Source of the DNA: an uncultured Dehalococcoidia bacterium
Lineage (GTDB): Bacteria; Chloroflexota; Dehalococcoidia; Lucifugimonadales; UBA1127
Length of the DNA: 64,000 nt
Assembly (NCBI GenBank): GCA_951812285.1
Contig: OX638292.1
Location: forward strand, 2,627,001 to 2,691,000
Reading direction: 5' to 3'
The notes under the pieces are model-generated. The model was not told where the DNA came from, did not search any database, and saw only the letters and a program-made list of their open reading frames with translations. Of this stretch, positions 8,426-16,097 are shown one piece after another. Every line of letters begins with the position of its first letter. The first letter of the stretch is position 1. Made by a program: the position numbers and the translations under genes.

Positions 8426-9067
8426 ATGAACGCCTACGGAAGCATCCTACGCTGGCTCGCACCACTCGCTGTGCTCTTGATGGTCGTAGCCTTTGCCGCC
8501 GCCTGTGAGGGTGAGCGGACGATAGTGCCAAGCCCGACGCCCGTCGTGGCGCCGACGGCGGTACCGCTGCCGACGGCCACGCCGCGGCCGGCGCCAACGC
8601 CGATGCCGACACCGGACGTGCCGTCGCACACGTACAGCTACGCGGCCGCGTGCTCCAACATCACGTCCAAGTTCAACTTCACGTTCATCTCCTTTGTCGG
8701 CGGGATCACATGGGGATCGGTGGTGGAGCTGGCGGACGCGAACATCGGCGGATACAGCTTGCTCTACCCGCCGCCGGAACTCGAGGCGTTCAACTCGGCG
8801 CAGATCGACCTGCTTACAGCGCTGCGGGACCGCGGGCTGCAGGAGCGGAGCGACCGGGTCGTGATCCACGACATAGCGGCGGCCCTGGGCGGGCAGATCC
8901 CGGCAGACGGACAGCTTGGCGCCGAGGGTCAGCAGGCGATGGCAGGGTTCTTCGGGCCGTCGTTCGTGCAGGCATTCGTGGCGCAGCAGACGACGATCGC
9001 GGCGCTGCCGGGCGACCTGCAGGCGCTGATGGCGGAGGCCAACTGCATCGTGCGGGTGGGAGTCTAG
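8426..9067 (+). CDS. Putative lipoprotein with Pro/Thr-rich linker
   Basis: A 213-residue exported protein. Residues 1-27 form a lipoprotein signal peptide: a short charged start, a hydrophobic run (LAPLAVLLMVVAFAAA) and a lipobox ending at Cys27. Residues 30-65 are a low-complexity Pro-Thr-Ala linker, as often seen in Chloroflexota surface lipoproteins, and the globular part follows from HTYSYAAACS. Two further cysteines (residue 76 and near the C-terminus) could form a disulphide. Function unknown. SD GAAGGGAG is 6 bp upstream, and a strong terminator follows. Confidence 0.75.
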   Translation: MNAYGSILRWLAPLAVLLMVVAFAAACEGERTIVPSPTPVVAPTAVPLPTATPRPAPTPMPTPDVPSHTYSYAAACSNITSKFNFTFISFVGGITWGSVVELADANIGGYSLLYPPPELEAFNSAQIDLLTALRDRGLQERSDRVVIHDIAAALGGQIPADGQLGAEGQQAMAGFFGPSFVQAFVAQQTTIAALPGDLQALMAEANCIVRVGV

Positions 9068-9111
9068 GCCGGAGGACACGGCCGACGAGCCGCACAACAA
9101 CAAGACATGCG

Positions 9112-9150
9112 CAGGGGCGCGGGGCTACGGCCGCCGCGCCCCTGTTTTTT
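9112..9150 (+). terminator. Rho-independent terminator
   Basis: Arms CAGGGGCGCGG (9112-9122) and CCGCGCCCCTG (9134-9144) pair over 11 bp and are followed directly by TTTTTT. It lies 45 bp after the lipoprotein stop codon. Confidence 0.9.
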
Positions 9151-9247
9151 GTGCCGCTCTTCGATTTGGGGCGCGCGCCGGGAGTGAACTTGCGGGTGTG
9201 TGCGCGTTCTGCTTTTCCAAGGACTGCGACTGCACTATGATGCGCGC

Positions 9248-9868
9248 ATGAAGGACCAAGCCGCAGAGGTCAGAAACGCATTCCGCGAGTCCGCGATGCA
9301 GTTCATCGACGTCGTCGAGCGAACGCCGGCGGAGGCGTGGGACGCCCCCGGGCTGGGGGAGTGGACGCTGCGGGAGCTGGTGGCGCACGTGCTGGGGGCA
9401 TTCCGTGGGCCCGACATCGCCGAGCCGGATGACGGGGAGATTGCGGCGGAGAGCGCCGCTGCGTACTACGTCAAGGCGATGGACTCGCCGCGGATCCACG
9501 AAGAGGTCGCCGAGCGGGCCCGACGGAGCGTGGAAGCGTTCGGCGAGGACCTGGCGGAGGCTGCGCGGACCGTCGTGGCGCGGTGCGTTGGGGCCGTCGA
9601 GGGGCTGGACGACGACGCGGCGGTGACGACCAACATCGGGGCGGTGCGGCTGATCGACTACCTGCCGACGCGCGTCCTGGAGGTAGTGGTCCACACGCTG
9701 GACATCGCGGACGCTGCCGGGGTGGCGTTCGAGCCGGGGCATGACGGGCTGAGAGTATCACTGGCCCTGCTCGGGGAGATAGCGGTCGAGAACGGGGACG
9801 GCGCGGCGCTCGCGCTGGGGTTGAGCGGGCGGCGGGCGCTACCCGGCGGGTACAACGTCCTGGCGTGA
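9248..9868 (+). CDS. Maleylpyruvate isomerase-like / DinB-superfamily protein (TIGR03083 type)
   Basis: A 206-residue protein of the mycothiol-dependent maleylpyruvate isomerase N-terminal family, a four-helix DinB-like metal-binding fold. Key signs are WTLRELVAHVLGAFRG near residue 35 (family motif W.v.dl..H) and the C-terminal VLEVVVHTLDIADAAG with the third histidine of the metal site. Members are thiol-dependent transferases or isomerases; the reaction here cannot be predicted. The ATG at 9248 is chosen; 9200 adds a stretch unlike the family. Confidence 0.75.
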   Translation: MKDQAAEVRNAFRESAMQFIDVVERTPAEAWDAPGLGEWTLRELVAHVLGAFRGPDIAEPDDGEIAAESAAAYYVKAMDSPRIHEEVAERARRSVEAFGEDLAEAARTVVARCVGAVEGLDDDAAVTTNIGAVRLIDYLPTRVLEVVVHTLDIADAAGVAFEPGHDGLRVSLALLGEIAVENGDGAALALGLSGRRALPGGYNVLA

Positions 9869-10033
9869 GGGGCTGCGCCAAGGGCGCGCTGGAGACGCCG
9901 GGCTGGCGGCGAGCGTTGCGTCCGCGGGGCCTCGACCGGCCCTGGGTCTCGGCGACGCATTCCCGGGACCGCTGCCGTCCAAGACCCTGCACGTACGGCT
10001 TCACAGCTACGAAACCGAGAGAACCCCCACGTA

Positions 10034-10062
10034 TTGACAAATTATATAAACTAGTTTATTAT
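10034..10062 (+). promoter_or_regulatory. Near-consensus sigma-70 promoter with palindromic operator in the spacer
   Basis: TTGACA (10034-10039), 17 bp, TATTAT (10057-10062). The spacer contains the perfect 14-bp palindrome ATAAACTAGTTTAT (10046-10059), overlapping the -10. It is far more AT-rich than its surroundings. The second gene of the operon encodes a winged-helix regulator, the likely ligand of this operator. Confidence 0.8.
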
Positions 10063-10108
10063 GCAAACTTAAGCACAGGAGGATGCATCGAGAGTAAGGG
10101 GGTAAGCC

Positions 10109-10744
10109 ATGTTGGCATCGGATGGTGAAACGAGGGGTCCCACGCCACAGGAGAGCCGGGACGTCATCTACGAAACGCTCGAGCGGACGCGGAGCTCGCT
10201 GTACGTGGCGGGGTCTGCGACGATCCTGATCCTGTGGGGCGTGATAGGAGCGGTAGGGCTGCTGGCGGAGTACAGCATCTTGACGTGGGGGGCTGACCTG
10301 CGGGCGGACTATCCGTGGATCAGCGGGCCGCTGTGGATGGCGCTGGTGGGCACGGGGTTCACGGCGAGCGCGGTGATAGGCAGCCGGGCGGGACAGAGGG
10401 CGGCGCCGGGGCAGGTCTCGCGGGACGCGGGCTTTCGGGTGTTCCTGTTCTGGCTGGCGATAGGGATGGCGGCGTTTGCGTTGCCCGGGTTGGGGGGAGC
10501 CTGGACCGGCGACAGCCCCGACGTGAACACGCCGCGGATCGCCATTGGCATCGCGGGGCTGGGGTTCGTGCTGTTCGGCATCATGGTGAGGCCGATGCTG
10601 GCGGTGATCGGCGTGGGCCTGCTGGCGGCATATTACGTGCCCAGCTACCTGCTGGACGATGTGGCGCTGGCGGTGTCGGCGGCGCTGTGGCTGGCAGTCG
10701 CGGCACTGGGCATGCTGTGGGTGAAGAAGAGCGGGGTGGCATGA
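10109..10744 (+). CDS. Integral membrane protein, unknown function
   Basis: A 211-residue protein with about six hydrophobic segments in pairs (for example ATILILWGVIGAVGLLAEY, MALVGTGFTASAVIG, FLFWLAIGMAAFALPGL, MLAVIGVGLLAAYYV and SAALWLAVAALGMLWV). SD AAGGGGG precedes the ATG by 6 bp. The stop codon overlaps the start of the following regulator gene (ATGA), so both are cotranscribed and probably translationally coupled. This pairing of a small membrane protein with a DUF-type winged-helix regulator is common; the membrane partner may be a sensor or the regulated effector. Confidence 0.75.
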   Translation: MLASDGETRGPTPQESRDVIYETLERTRSSLYVAGSATILILWGVIGAVGLLAEYSILTWGADLRADYPWISGPLWMALVGTGFTASAVIGSRAGQRAAPGQVSRDAGFRVFLFWLAIGMAAFALPGLGGAWTGDSPDVNTPRIAIGIAGLGFVLFGIMVRPMLAVIGVGLLAAYYVPSYLLDDVALAVSAALWLAVAALGMLWVKKSGVA

Positions 10745-11061
10745 GCGAGGAGCCCATCGTCCTCAACGAGACGATCCACCAGTCGACGCGGCTGCGGATC
10801 ATGACACTGCTGGTGTACCAGCCGTCGATGGACCGGGTGGCGTACGGGTTCATCCAGGAGACGCTGGGCTTGACGGGCGGGAACCTGACGATCCACCTGC
10901 GGAAGCTGGAGGAGGCGGGGTACATCAGCATGACGAAGGAGTTTGTGAGCACGAAGCCGCGGACGTGGGTGCGGGCGACGCCGTCGGGGCTGCGCGCGTA
11001 CGCGGACTACCTCGGCAACCTGGAGCGGGCGCTGCAGGCGCGGCCGGAGGGGGAGGGGTAG
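10741..11061 (+). CDS. Winged-helix transcriptional regulator (HTH_34/ArsR-MarR-like)
   Basis: A 106-residue DNA-binding protein. The wHTH is visible as STRLRIMTLL, GFIQETLGLTGGNLTIHLRKLEEAGYISMTKEF (recognition helix TGGNLTIHLRKLEE) and the wing VSTKPRTWVRATPSG, followed by a short dimerisation helix. This matches the family annotated as transcriptional regulator or winged helix DNA-binding domain (PF13601). It overlaps the membrane-protein gene by 4 bp. Autoregulation through the palindrome at 10046-10059 is likely. Confidence 0.88.
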   Translation: MSEEPIVLNETIHQSTRLRIMTLLVYQPSMDRVAYGFIQETLGLTGGNLTIHLRKLEEAGYISMTKEFVSTKPRTWVRATPSGLRAYADYLGNLERALQARPEGEG

Positions 11062-11087
11062 GGGCGCGGCGGCTCTCGGCGAGCGCG

Positions 11088-11780
11088 CTACTTCACCCAG
11101 TCGAGGACCTGCGCGAGGGCGGAGACGGCGGGGCCGGACCAGGGGTCCGCGGCGTCGGGCAGGGTCTCGTAGGGGACGTGGATGCGGAGGGCGGTCATGC
11201 CGACCGTCTCGGCGCCGGGGAGCTCGCCGCTGTTGCCGTCGCCGACGTAGAGGCAGCGGTCGGGGGCGACGCCGAGTCGCTCGCAGGTCGAGTGGTAGAT
11301 GCGGGGGTCGGGCTTGCGCAACCCCGTTTCGCAGGAGAAAGTCGTCACGTCAAAGTGGGGCGGGAAGGGCGTGTCCGGCCAGAGCGCGGGGGTCTCCCAG
11401 GAGCAGTCGGTAATGAGGCCGATGCGGTGGCCCGACGCACGGAGCGCGGCGAGGGTGTCGAGGCAGTCGGGGCGGGGGACGAGGCGCTCGCGGAAGAACT
11501 CCGTTCGGAGCGCCAGCGCGTCGGCCATGCCGGCCGTGTTGGGCTCGACGCCGAGCTCGGCGCAGAGGGCGGCCACGTAGTCTGCGAACGAGCCGCAGTC
11601 GCCCGTCATGCGCTGGGTGATGGTCGCGTTCCAGAGCTGCACGAAGGGGTCCGGCGGAGCGCCCACGAGTTCGGCGACCTCGCTCGTCGTGCGGTTGTAG
11701 CCGCCGAGCCTTGCGACGGAGCCGGTGGTCTCGTCGACGAGGGTGCCGTAGAGGTCGAAGATGACGGCGTTGAACTTCAT
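11088..11780 (-). CDS. HAD-superfamily hydrolase
   Basis: A 230-residue haloacid-dehalogenase-type phosphatase. Motif I is VIFDLYGTLVDE with the nucleophile Asp at residue 9, motif II is GLITDCS, and motif III/IV is RKPDPRIYH and LYVGDGNSGELPGA. The cap insertion after motif I is of the small helical C1 type. This resembles the YjjG/phosphoglycolate phosphatase group; the substrate is unknown. The ATG at 11780 gives the canonical MKFNAVIFD start. A leader motif shared with another gene lies at 11788-11810. Confidence 0.85.
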   Translation of the reverse strand: MKFNAVIFDLYGTLVDETTGSVARLGGYNRTTSEVAELVGAPPDPFVQLWNATITQRMTGDCGSFADYVAALCAELGVEPNTAGMADALALRTEFFRERLVPRPDCLDTLAALRASGHRIGLITDCSWETPALWPDTPFPPHFDVTTFSCETGLRKPDPRIYHSTCERLGVAPDRCLYVGDGNSGELPGAETVGMTALRIHVPYETLPDAADPWSGPAVSALAQVLDWVK

Positions 11781-11787
11781 GGGCGTG

Positions 11788-11810
11788 CTCCATTTTCTGC
11801 GAACAATCAA
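11788..11810 (-). promoter_or_regulatory. 5'-leader motif shared with the gene at 24355
   Basis: On the minus strand TTGATTGTTCGC, two variable bases, AAAAT and GGAG precede the HAD start codon. The same arrangement occurs at 24584-24606, with 22 of 23 positions matching when one gap is allowed. GGAG is the likely ribosome site. Confidence 0.4.
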
Positions 11811-12370
11811 TCGGCGCGCTCTACCACCAGAGGGGTAATGTCACTCCAGCTGTAGGACACTTCCACCAAGTTTACCCTTCCGATGGTGGCCGTTCTGTTG
11901 CCAAATTGCTCTCCACCCAAGGACTCGTAGAACTGCCGGGCGGTCTGATTGTCCTCTAGGACCCATGCCAAAGCCGAGATGAACCCATCGGCACGCAGCC
12001 GCTGAGCCACTGCCGAGACAAGCCTTCGCCCGATGCCTCTTCCTTGATACGCTTCCAGTACATAGATGGCATAGATCTCACCGTCACCGGCCTGGTTGGC
12101 TTCGCGCACTGCGCCGCCAGTCGCGAAGCCAACAACCTCTCCAAGGTCATTCTCCGCAACGAAATAGCTGGAAGCGGGTTGGTCTGTCGTTAGGATCTCA
12201 ACCCACATTCCCTCCATGTCTCGGTACGAGAGTCCTGCGAGGTATTCTTCAGGCACGATACCGGCATATGTGGCTCGCCAGGTGTCGACGTGAACCCTTG
12301 CAATAGGTCCAGCGTCCACGGGGATGGCGGCCCTTATCCGCACTGCAATCTTTCCAGGGTCGGTTTCCAC
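11807..12370 (-). CDS. GNAT family N-acetyltransferase
   Basis: A 187-residue acetyl-CoA-dependent acetyltransferase. It begins with the typical IRAAIPVDAGPIARVHVDTWRATYAGIVP, and motif A is IYVLEAYQGRGIGRRLVSAVAQ (acetyl-CoA pyrophosphate loop QGRGIG). The end FISALAWVLEDNQTARQFYESLGGEQ is the family motif B. GTG at 12370 is the start. It overlaps the HAD upstream region slightly and may be cotranscribed with it. Substrate unknown. Confidence 0.88.
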   Translation of the reverse strand: METDPGKIAVRIRAAIPVDAGPIARVHVDTWRATYAGIVPEEYLAGLSYRDMEGMWVEILTTDQPASSYFVAENDLGEVVGFATGGAVREANQAGDGEIYAIYVLEAYQGRGIGRRLVSAVAQRLRADGFISALAWVLEDNQTARQFYESLGGEQFGNRTATIGRVNLVEVSYSWSDITPLVVERAD

Positions 12371-12394
12371 GGCAGGTTCACTTATTCCCTTCCC

Positions 12395-13084
12395 CTACAA
12401 AAGCTGCGCGCTCAGCCAGGTCGCCGTCACAGAGGCCGTCTCTTCTATGGCATCTGCCTGGGTCCTTTCGGAGCCTTCCGGCATTTCGTAGGAATGATTG
12501 GCGCCCTCAATAACGTGCAGAGTAGCGCGGCGGCCGAGGTCGTCGAGTACGGACCTGAGTTCAGCTAGGGGCGCTTCCTCTTCGTCGCGGCTTCCCTGGA
12601 CGAAGAGCATTGGGGCCGGCACGTGCTGCAGGTGGACGACGGTGTCGTCCATGACGTGGCGCCAATGGCTGGGGAAGACGTAGAGGACGGCGCCGCGCAC
12701 CTCCGGCCATTCCTCGCGGGTCAGGACGAGGGAGACTAGTTGCGCACTCATTGAGCGGCCGCCGAGGAAGAGCGGCAGGTCCGGCAGGAGGGCCTGTGCG
12801 GCGTCCTTGGCGGACGTGGTCGTCGTCAAAAGGACGTCCAAGGGGTCGATGTGTTCAACGGCATACACCTGCCCGCGCTGGCCGTAGGGGTAGTTGTAGC
12901 GGAACGTCGCGACGCCGTGCTGCGCGAGGGCGTCGGCAAGCCGGACCATCAGGGGCCGGTGAATCGGCGTCCCGGCCCCCGGGCCCAGCACCAACAGGGC
13001 GAACGCGTCGTCCGGTTCGATCAGCACAGCCGTGACCTCGGGTCCGCCCGGCGTCGCGAGCAGTTTGTGTTCAGTTGTTGCCAT
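12395..13084 (-). CDS. Alpha/beta hydrolase (KANL3/Tex30-like)
   Basis: A 229-residue hydrolase of the KANL3/Tex30 or dienelactone-hydrolase-like group. It shows the oxyanion region LVLGPGAGTPIH, the nucleophile elbow GGRSMSAQL (serine after GGR), the acid region VQGSRDEE, and the catalytic His in EGANHSYEMPEG. The length matches small bacterial members. ATG at 13084 is used; an in-frame TTG at 13087 is less likely. It lies about 10 bp downstream of the DM13 gene on the same strand, suggesting cotranscription. Confidence 0.8.
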   Translation of the reverse strand: MATTEHKLLATPGGPEVTAVLIEPDDAFALLVLGPGAGTPIHRPLMVRLADALAQHGVATFRYNYPYGQRGQVYAVEHIDPLDVLLTTTTSAKDAAQALLPDLPLFLGGRSMSAQLVSLVLTREEWPEVRGAVLYVFPSHWRHVMDDTVVHLQHVPAPMLFVQGSRDEEEAPLAELRSVLDDLGRRATLHVIEGANHSYEMPEGSERTQADAIEETASVTATWLSAQLL

Positions 13085-13096
13085 CAACCAACGTCC

Positions 13097-13924
13097 CTAC
13101 GTCCCCAGCGTTGCTACGCTGAAGACGACGGAGAAGGGTTTGCAGTAGATGACGACGCTCTTGATGGCCGAGATGTCCACGTCCGCGGGGATGGTGTAGT
13201 TCTGGTTGCCGCGGTTGCCCTTGAGCGGGCCGAGGTCGGCGTAGCCGGGGAGCTTGACCTCGTTGCCGCGCGTTGGGTCGGCGTGCGGCGAAAGGATGAC
13301 GTGGAGCGCGGGGCCGTTGGTGACGTCGAGGTTCTCGAGGCGCAGGAGATGGCCGCCGCCGGGGGCGGTGAAGATGATGGCCTGCCCGCTGCCCTGGTGG
13401 AAGGCGTCGGCGTCCTTGAAGGCGCCGGTCGTCACCTGGGTGACCTCGCCCGTCGCGGCGGCCATCATGCCTTCCATGACGGCAGCGCCGCCGTCGACGC
13501 CCATCGAAGCGACGTCCATGCCGGAACCGAGCATCGTGCCGGCGGTGATGGAGAGGCCGGAGGGCATTGCCTCCTCCATGACGGGGGCGTCGACCATTGC
13601 CATGCCGGCCATGACCATCTCGACGTCGGTGCGCTCCATGCCCTCGGGGACGGTGGCGTTGAGGGCGAAGGGGAACTCCTCCTCGACGGTGACGTTGGTG
13701 AAGAGGGGCGAGGCAAGCGACCACGCCAGGAACAGCGCGACGATGGCCACGGGCGTGCCGCCGATGATGAAGGGCGCCTTGTGGCGCATGATGAAGAGGT
13801 GCCAGCCGAGCCGGTACGCGACGTAGAGCGCTGCCGCAAAGGCGATTATGAAGACCGCGCCGATGATAAACCGGTACTCGTAGAGGTCCGCAAAAGCCCG
13901 TTCGATGTCGCCAAAGGTTGCCAT
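13097..13924 (-). CDS. Membrane-anchored DM13-domain protein with Met-rich segment
   Basis: A 275-residue protein with two N-terminal transmembrane segments (about residues 18-38 and 52-71) and an extracytoplasmic remainder. Residues 84-150 hold about 13 methionines, many in VM, GM and AM pairs. The C-terminal 110 residues are a DM13 domain: GEVTQVTTGAFKDADAFHQGSG, LRLENLDVTNGPALHVILSP, LGPLKGNRGNQNY, then IYCKPFSVVFSVATL with the conserved cysteine proposed to act in redox. DM13 domains are suggested electron-transfer modules. The frame runs upstream to 14218, but ATG 13924 has SD AAGGGGG and begins the membrane domain. Confidence 0.82.
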   Translation of the reverse strand: MATFGDIERAFADLYEYRFIIGAVFIIAFAAALYVAYRLGWHLFIMRHKAPFIIGGTPVAIVALFLAWSLASPLFTNVTVEEEFPFALNATVPEGMERTDVEMVMAGMAMVDAPVMEEAMPSGLSITAGTMLGSGMDVASMGVDGGAAVMEGMMAAATGEVTQVTTGAFKDADAFHQGSGQAIIFTAPGGGHLLRLENLDVTNGPALHVILSPHADPTRGNEVKLPGYADLGPLKGNRGNQNYTIPADVDISAIKSVVIYCKPFSVVFSVATLGT

Positions 13925-14123
13925 GGACACCCCCTTCTCGGCGTCGCAGGCCTGTGCCGGCCTGCGGGGGCCGACTGTGTTACGAATTCGCTCTACTTTC
14001 ATTGTAGCGCGAGCGGGAATCGGCGCGCACTCCCCATCGTTGGCGGGGGCTGGTATCCTAGAGCGACGCACACACACCGCCCTGGTCGCATCGCGGCTCG
14101 GGGCATCGACGGAGAGGGCATTC

Positions 14124-14855
14124 ATGGAAGAGGAGACCAATGGGACGCCCAAGCGGGCGATGATCGTCATTGCGCACCCGGACGACGGCGAGTTCATGGC
14201 GGCCGGGACGCTGGCCAAGTGGGCAAAGCAGGGCTCGGAGGTGGTCTACGTGCTCTGCACGAGCGGGGACAAGGGCACCTCGGACCCGGAGATGGACCCG
14301 GAAGAGCTGGCGGTGATCCGCGAGCAGGAGCAGCGGAACGCGGCGGCGGTGGTCGGCGCGAAGACGGTCGAGTTCCTTCGGTACAAGGACGGGTTCCTGC
14401 AGAACACGCTGGAGCTGCGGAAGGACATCGTGCGGCAGATCCGCAAGCACCAGCCGGACATCGTGCTGTGCCAGGACCCGACGATGCGGTACGTGGGCAA
14501 CTACATCAACCACCCGGACCACCGGGCGGCGGGGGACGCGACGCTGGACGCGGTCTTCCCGTCGGCGCGGGACTACCACGTGTACCCGGACCTCATCGCG
14601 GAGGGGCTGATGCCCCACAAGGCGCTGGAGGTCTACATGGGGGCCTTCGGCAACGACAACGCGAACGTGTGGGTGGACATCACGGACACCATCGACACGA
14701 AGGTCGCGGCGCTGATGGAACACAAAACGCAGGTGGGGGACGACCCGGAGCGGCTGGCAACGATGCGGGAGCGCATCAAGGAGGGCTCGGCAAAGCTGGG
14801 GTCCGACCACGCGATGGGGTGCGCCGAGGCGTTCCGGTACATCAAGCTGCGGTAG
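14124..14855 (+). CDS. LmbE/PIG-L family deacetylase
   Basis: A 243-residue zinc-dependent N-deacetylase. The metal motif AHPDDGE (residues 15-21) follows a short strand, with NHPDHRAAG near residue 130 supplying the third ligand. The family includes GlcNAc-PI deacetylase, MshB and BshB, so the substrate is probably an N-acetylated sugar or thiol conjugate. ATG 14124 (MEEETNG) is preferred over upstream in-frame starts, which run into the opposite gene's promoter region. It is divergent from the DM13 gene and is followed by an aminotransferase 75 bp downstream. Confidence 0.88.
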   Translation: MEEETNGTPKRAMIVIAHPDDGEFMAAGTLAKWAKQGSEVVYVLCTSGDKGTSDPEMDPEELAVIREQEQRNAAAVVGAKTVEFLRYKDGFLQNTLELRKDIVRQIRKHQPDIVLCQDPTMRYVGNYINHPDHRAAGDATLDAVFPSARDYHVYPDLIAEGLMPHKALEVYMGAFGNDNANVWVDITDTIDTKVAALMEHKTQVGDDPERLATMRERIKEGSAKLGSDHAMGCAEAFRYIKLR

Positions 14856-14881
14856 GTTGCCGAGTTTTCTGCAGCTCGGGC

Positions 14882-14911
14882 GGCCCTTCGACAGGCTCAG
14901 GGCGAGCGGCG
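14882..14911. repeat. CCTTCGACAGGCTCAGGGCG-type repeat
   Basis: A single copy of the CCCTTCGACAGGCTCAGGGC family sits between the deacetylase and aminotransferase genes. Other copies are at about 7557, 19143, 36243, 37929, 38878 and 55453. Confidence 0.6.
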
Positions 14912-14929
14912 TTCGGTTAGGAGGACAGC

Positions 14930-16093
14930 ATGGACCAGCAGGCAATCCGGAGCCAGATTCCGGCGACGGGGAACGTCGTGTACATGAACACGGGCTGGTC
15001 CGGGCCGTCGCCGACGTCCGTGGTGGAGGCGATCTCGCGGCGGCTGCAGGAGGAGAGCGCGCTCGGGCCGGCGAGCCCCAGCGTGCTGGCGAGCGGGCGG
15101 GAGATGCGGCAGGAGCTCCGGGAGTCGCTGGCGGCGTTCCTGAACGTCTCGTCGGAGGAGCTGACGCTGACGCAGAATACGACCGAGGGGCAGAACCTGG
15201 TCATCAACGGGCTGGCGTGGCAGGCGGGCGACGAAGTCATCACCTTCAGCCTGGAGCACAACTCAGTGCTGGCGCCGTGCTACTACCTCGAACGGCGGCA
15301 CGGGACGGTGACGAAGGTGCTGCCGCTGGCGCCGGACGAGGACCACGACAGCATCGTCGCGAAGGTGGAGGCGGCGATCACACCTCGAACGAAGCTGCTG
15401 TTCATGAGCCACGTGCAGTTCAAGAGCGGGCTGCGCATGCCGGCGGAGCGGCTTCGCGAGGTGACGCGGCAGCACGGGGTGCTGATGCTGCTCGACGGGG
15501 CGCAGGGCACGGGACACGTGCAACTCGACCTGCACGCGCTGGGCGTCGACTTCTACGCGATGCCGGGGCACAAGTGGATGCAGGGCCCCGACGGCACAGG
15601 CGCGCTGTACATCCGGCGGGACCTGATCGAGCAGGTGACGCCGATGAAGGTGTCGGGGCACGCGATCCACTCGGGCCACGGGTGGGAGGACTTCGAGCCG
15701 AACGTGTCGGACATCCAGAAGCTGGAGCTGACGACGACGAACGATGGCCTGTGGGCGGGACTTCGCGAGGCCATCCGGTTCCGCGACCAGCTGCGGCCGG
15801 GCGAGGCGGAGGAGCACAGCCTCTCGCTGGCGTCGCGGGCGAAGGCGGCGCTGGCGGCGGTGCCGGGCGTCGCGATCACGTCGCCGCTGGAGGGGCCGGG
15901 GTGCACGGGGCTGGTGACGTTCAGCGTCGAGGGGTGGGAGCCGCGGGAGCTGGTGAACGCGCTGGAGGCGGAGCACAGCGTCTCGATACGGGCGGTGTCG
16001 GACCCGTCGTGCGTGCGGATGTCGCTGGCGTTCTTCAACACGCACGACGAGGTGGACGGCGTCGCGGACGCGGTGCGTGGGATGGTGCGGTAG
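14930..16093 (+). CDS. Class V aminotransferase / cysteine desulfurase-like PLP enzyme
   Basis: A 387-residue fold-type I PLP enzyme. The PLP-binding region contains TQNTTEGQN near residue 84, LLDGAQGTGHVQLD with the cofactor Asp near 190, and the Schiff-base lysine in AMPGHKWMQGPDGTG near 213. The end CVRMSLAFFNTHDEVD is the family C-terminal strand. It resembles isopenicillin-N epimerase and SufS-like proteins but lacks an obvious active-site cysteine loop, so cysteine desulfuration is not certain. SD TAGGAGG precedes the ATG. Confidence 0.85.
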   Translation: MDQQAIRSQIPATGNVVYMNTGWSGPSPTSVVEAISRRLQEESALGPASPSVLASGREMRQELRESLAAFLNVSSEELTLTQNTTEGQNLVINGLAWQAGDEVITFSLEHNSVLAPCYYLERRHGTVTKVLPLAPDEDHDSIVAKVEAAITPRTKLLFMSHVQFKSGLRMPAERLREVTRQHGVLMLLDGAQGTGHVQLDLHALGVDFYAMPGHKWMQGPDGTGALYIRRDLIEQVTPMKVSGHAIHSGHGWEDFEPNVSDIQKLELTTTNDGLWAGLREAIRFRDQLRPGEAEEHSLSLASRAKAALAAVPGVAITSPLEGPGCTGLVTFSVEGWEPRELVNALEAEHSVSIRAVSDPSCVRMSLAFFNTHDEVDGVADAVRGMVR

Positions 16094-16097
16094 GCTC

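Noticed and set aside
10083..10097. A four-codon open frame (ATG to TAA) with a strong AGGAGG before it
   Set aside because: It is too short to support; the membrane-protein start at 10109 has its own ribosome site, so I did not call a leader peptide.
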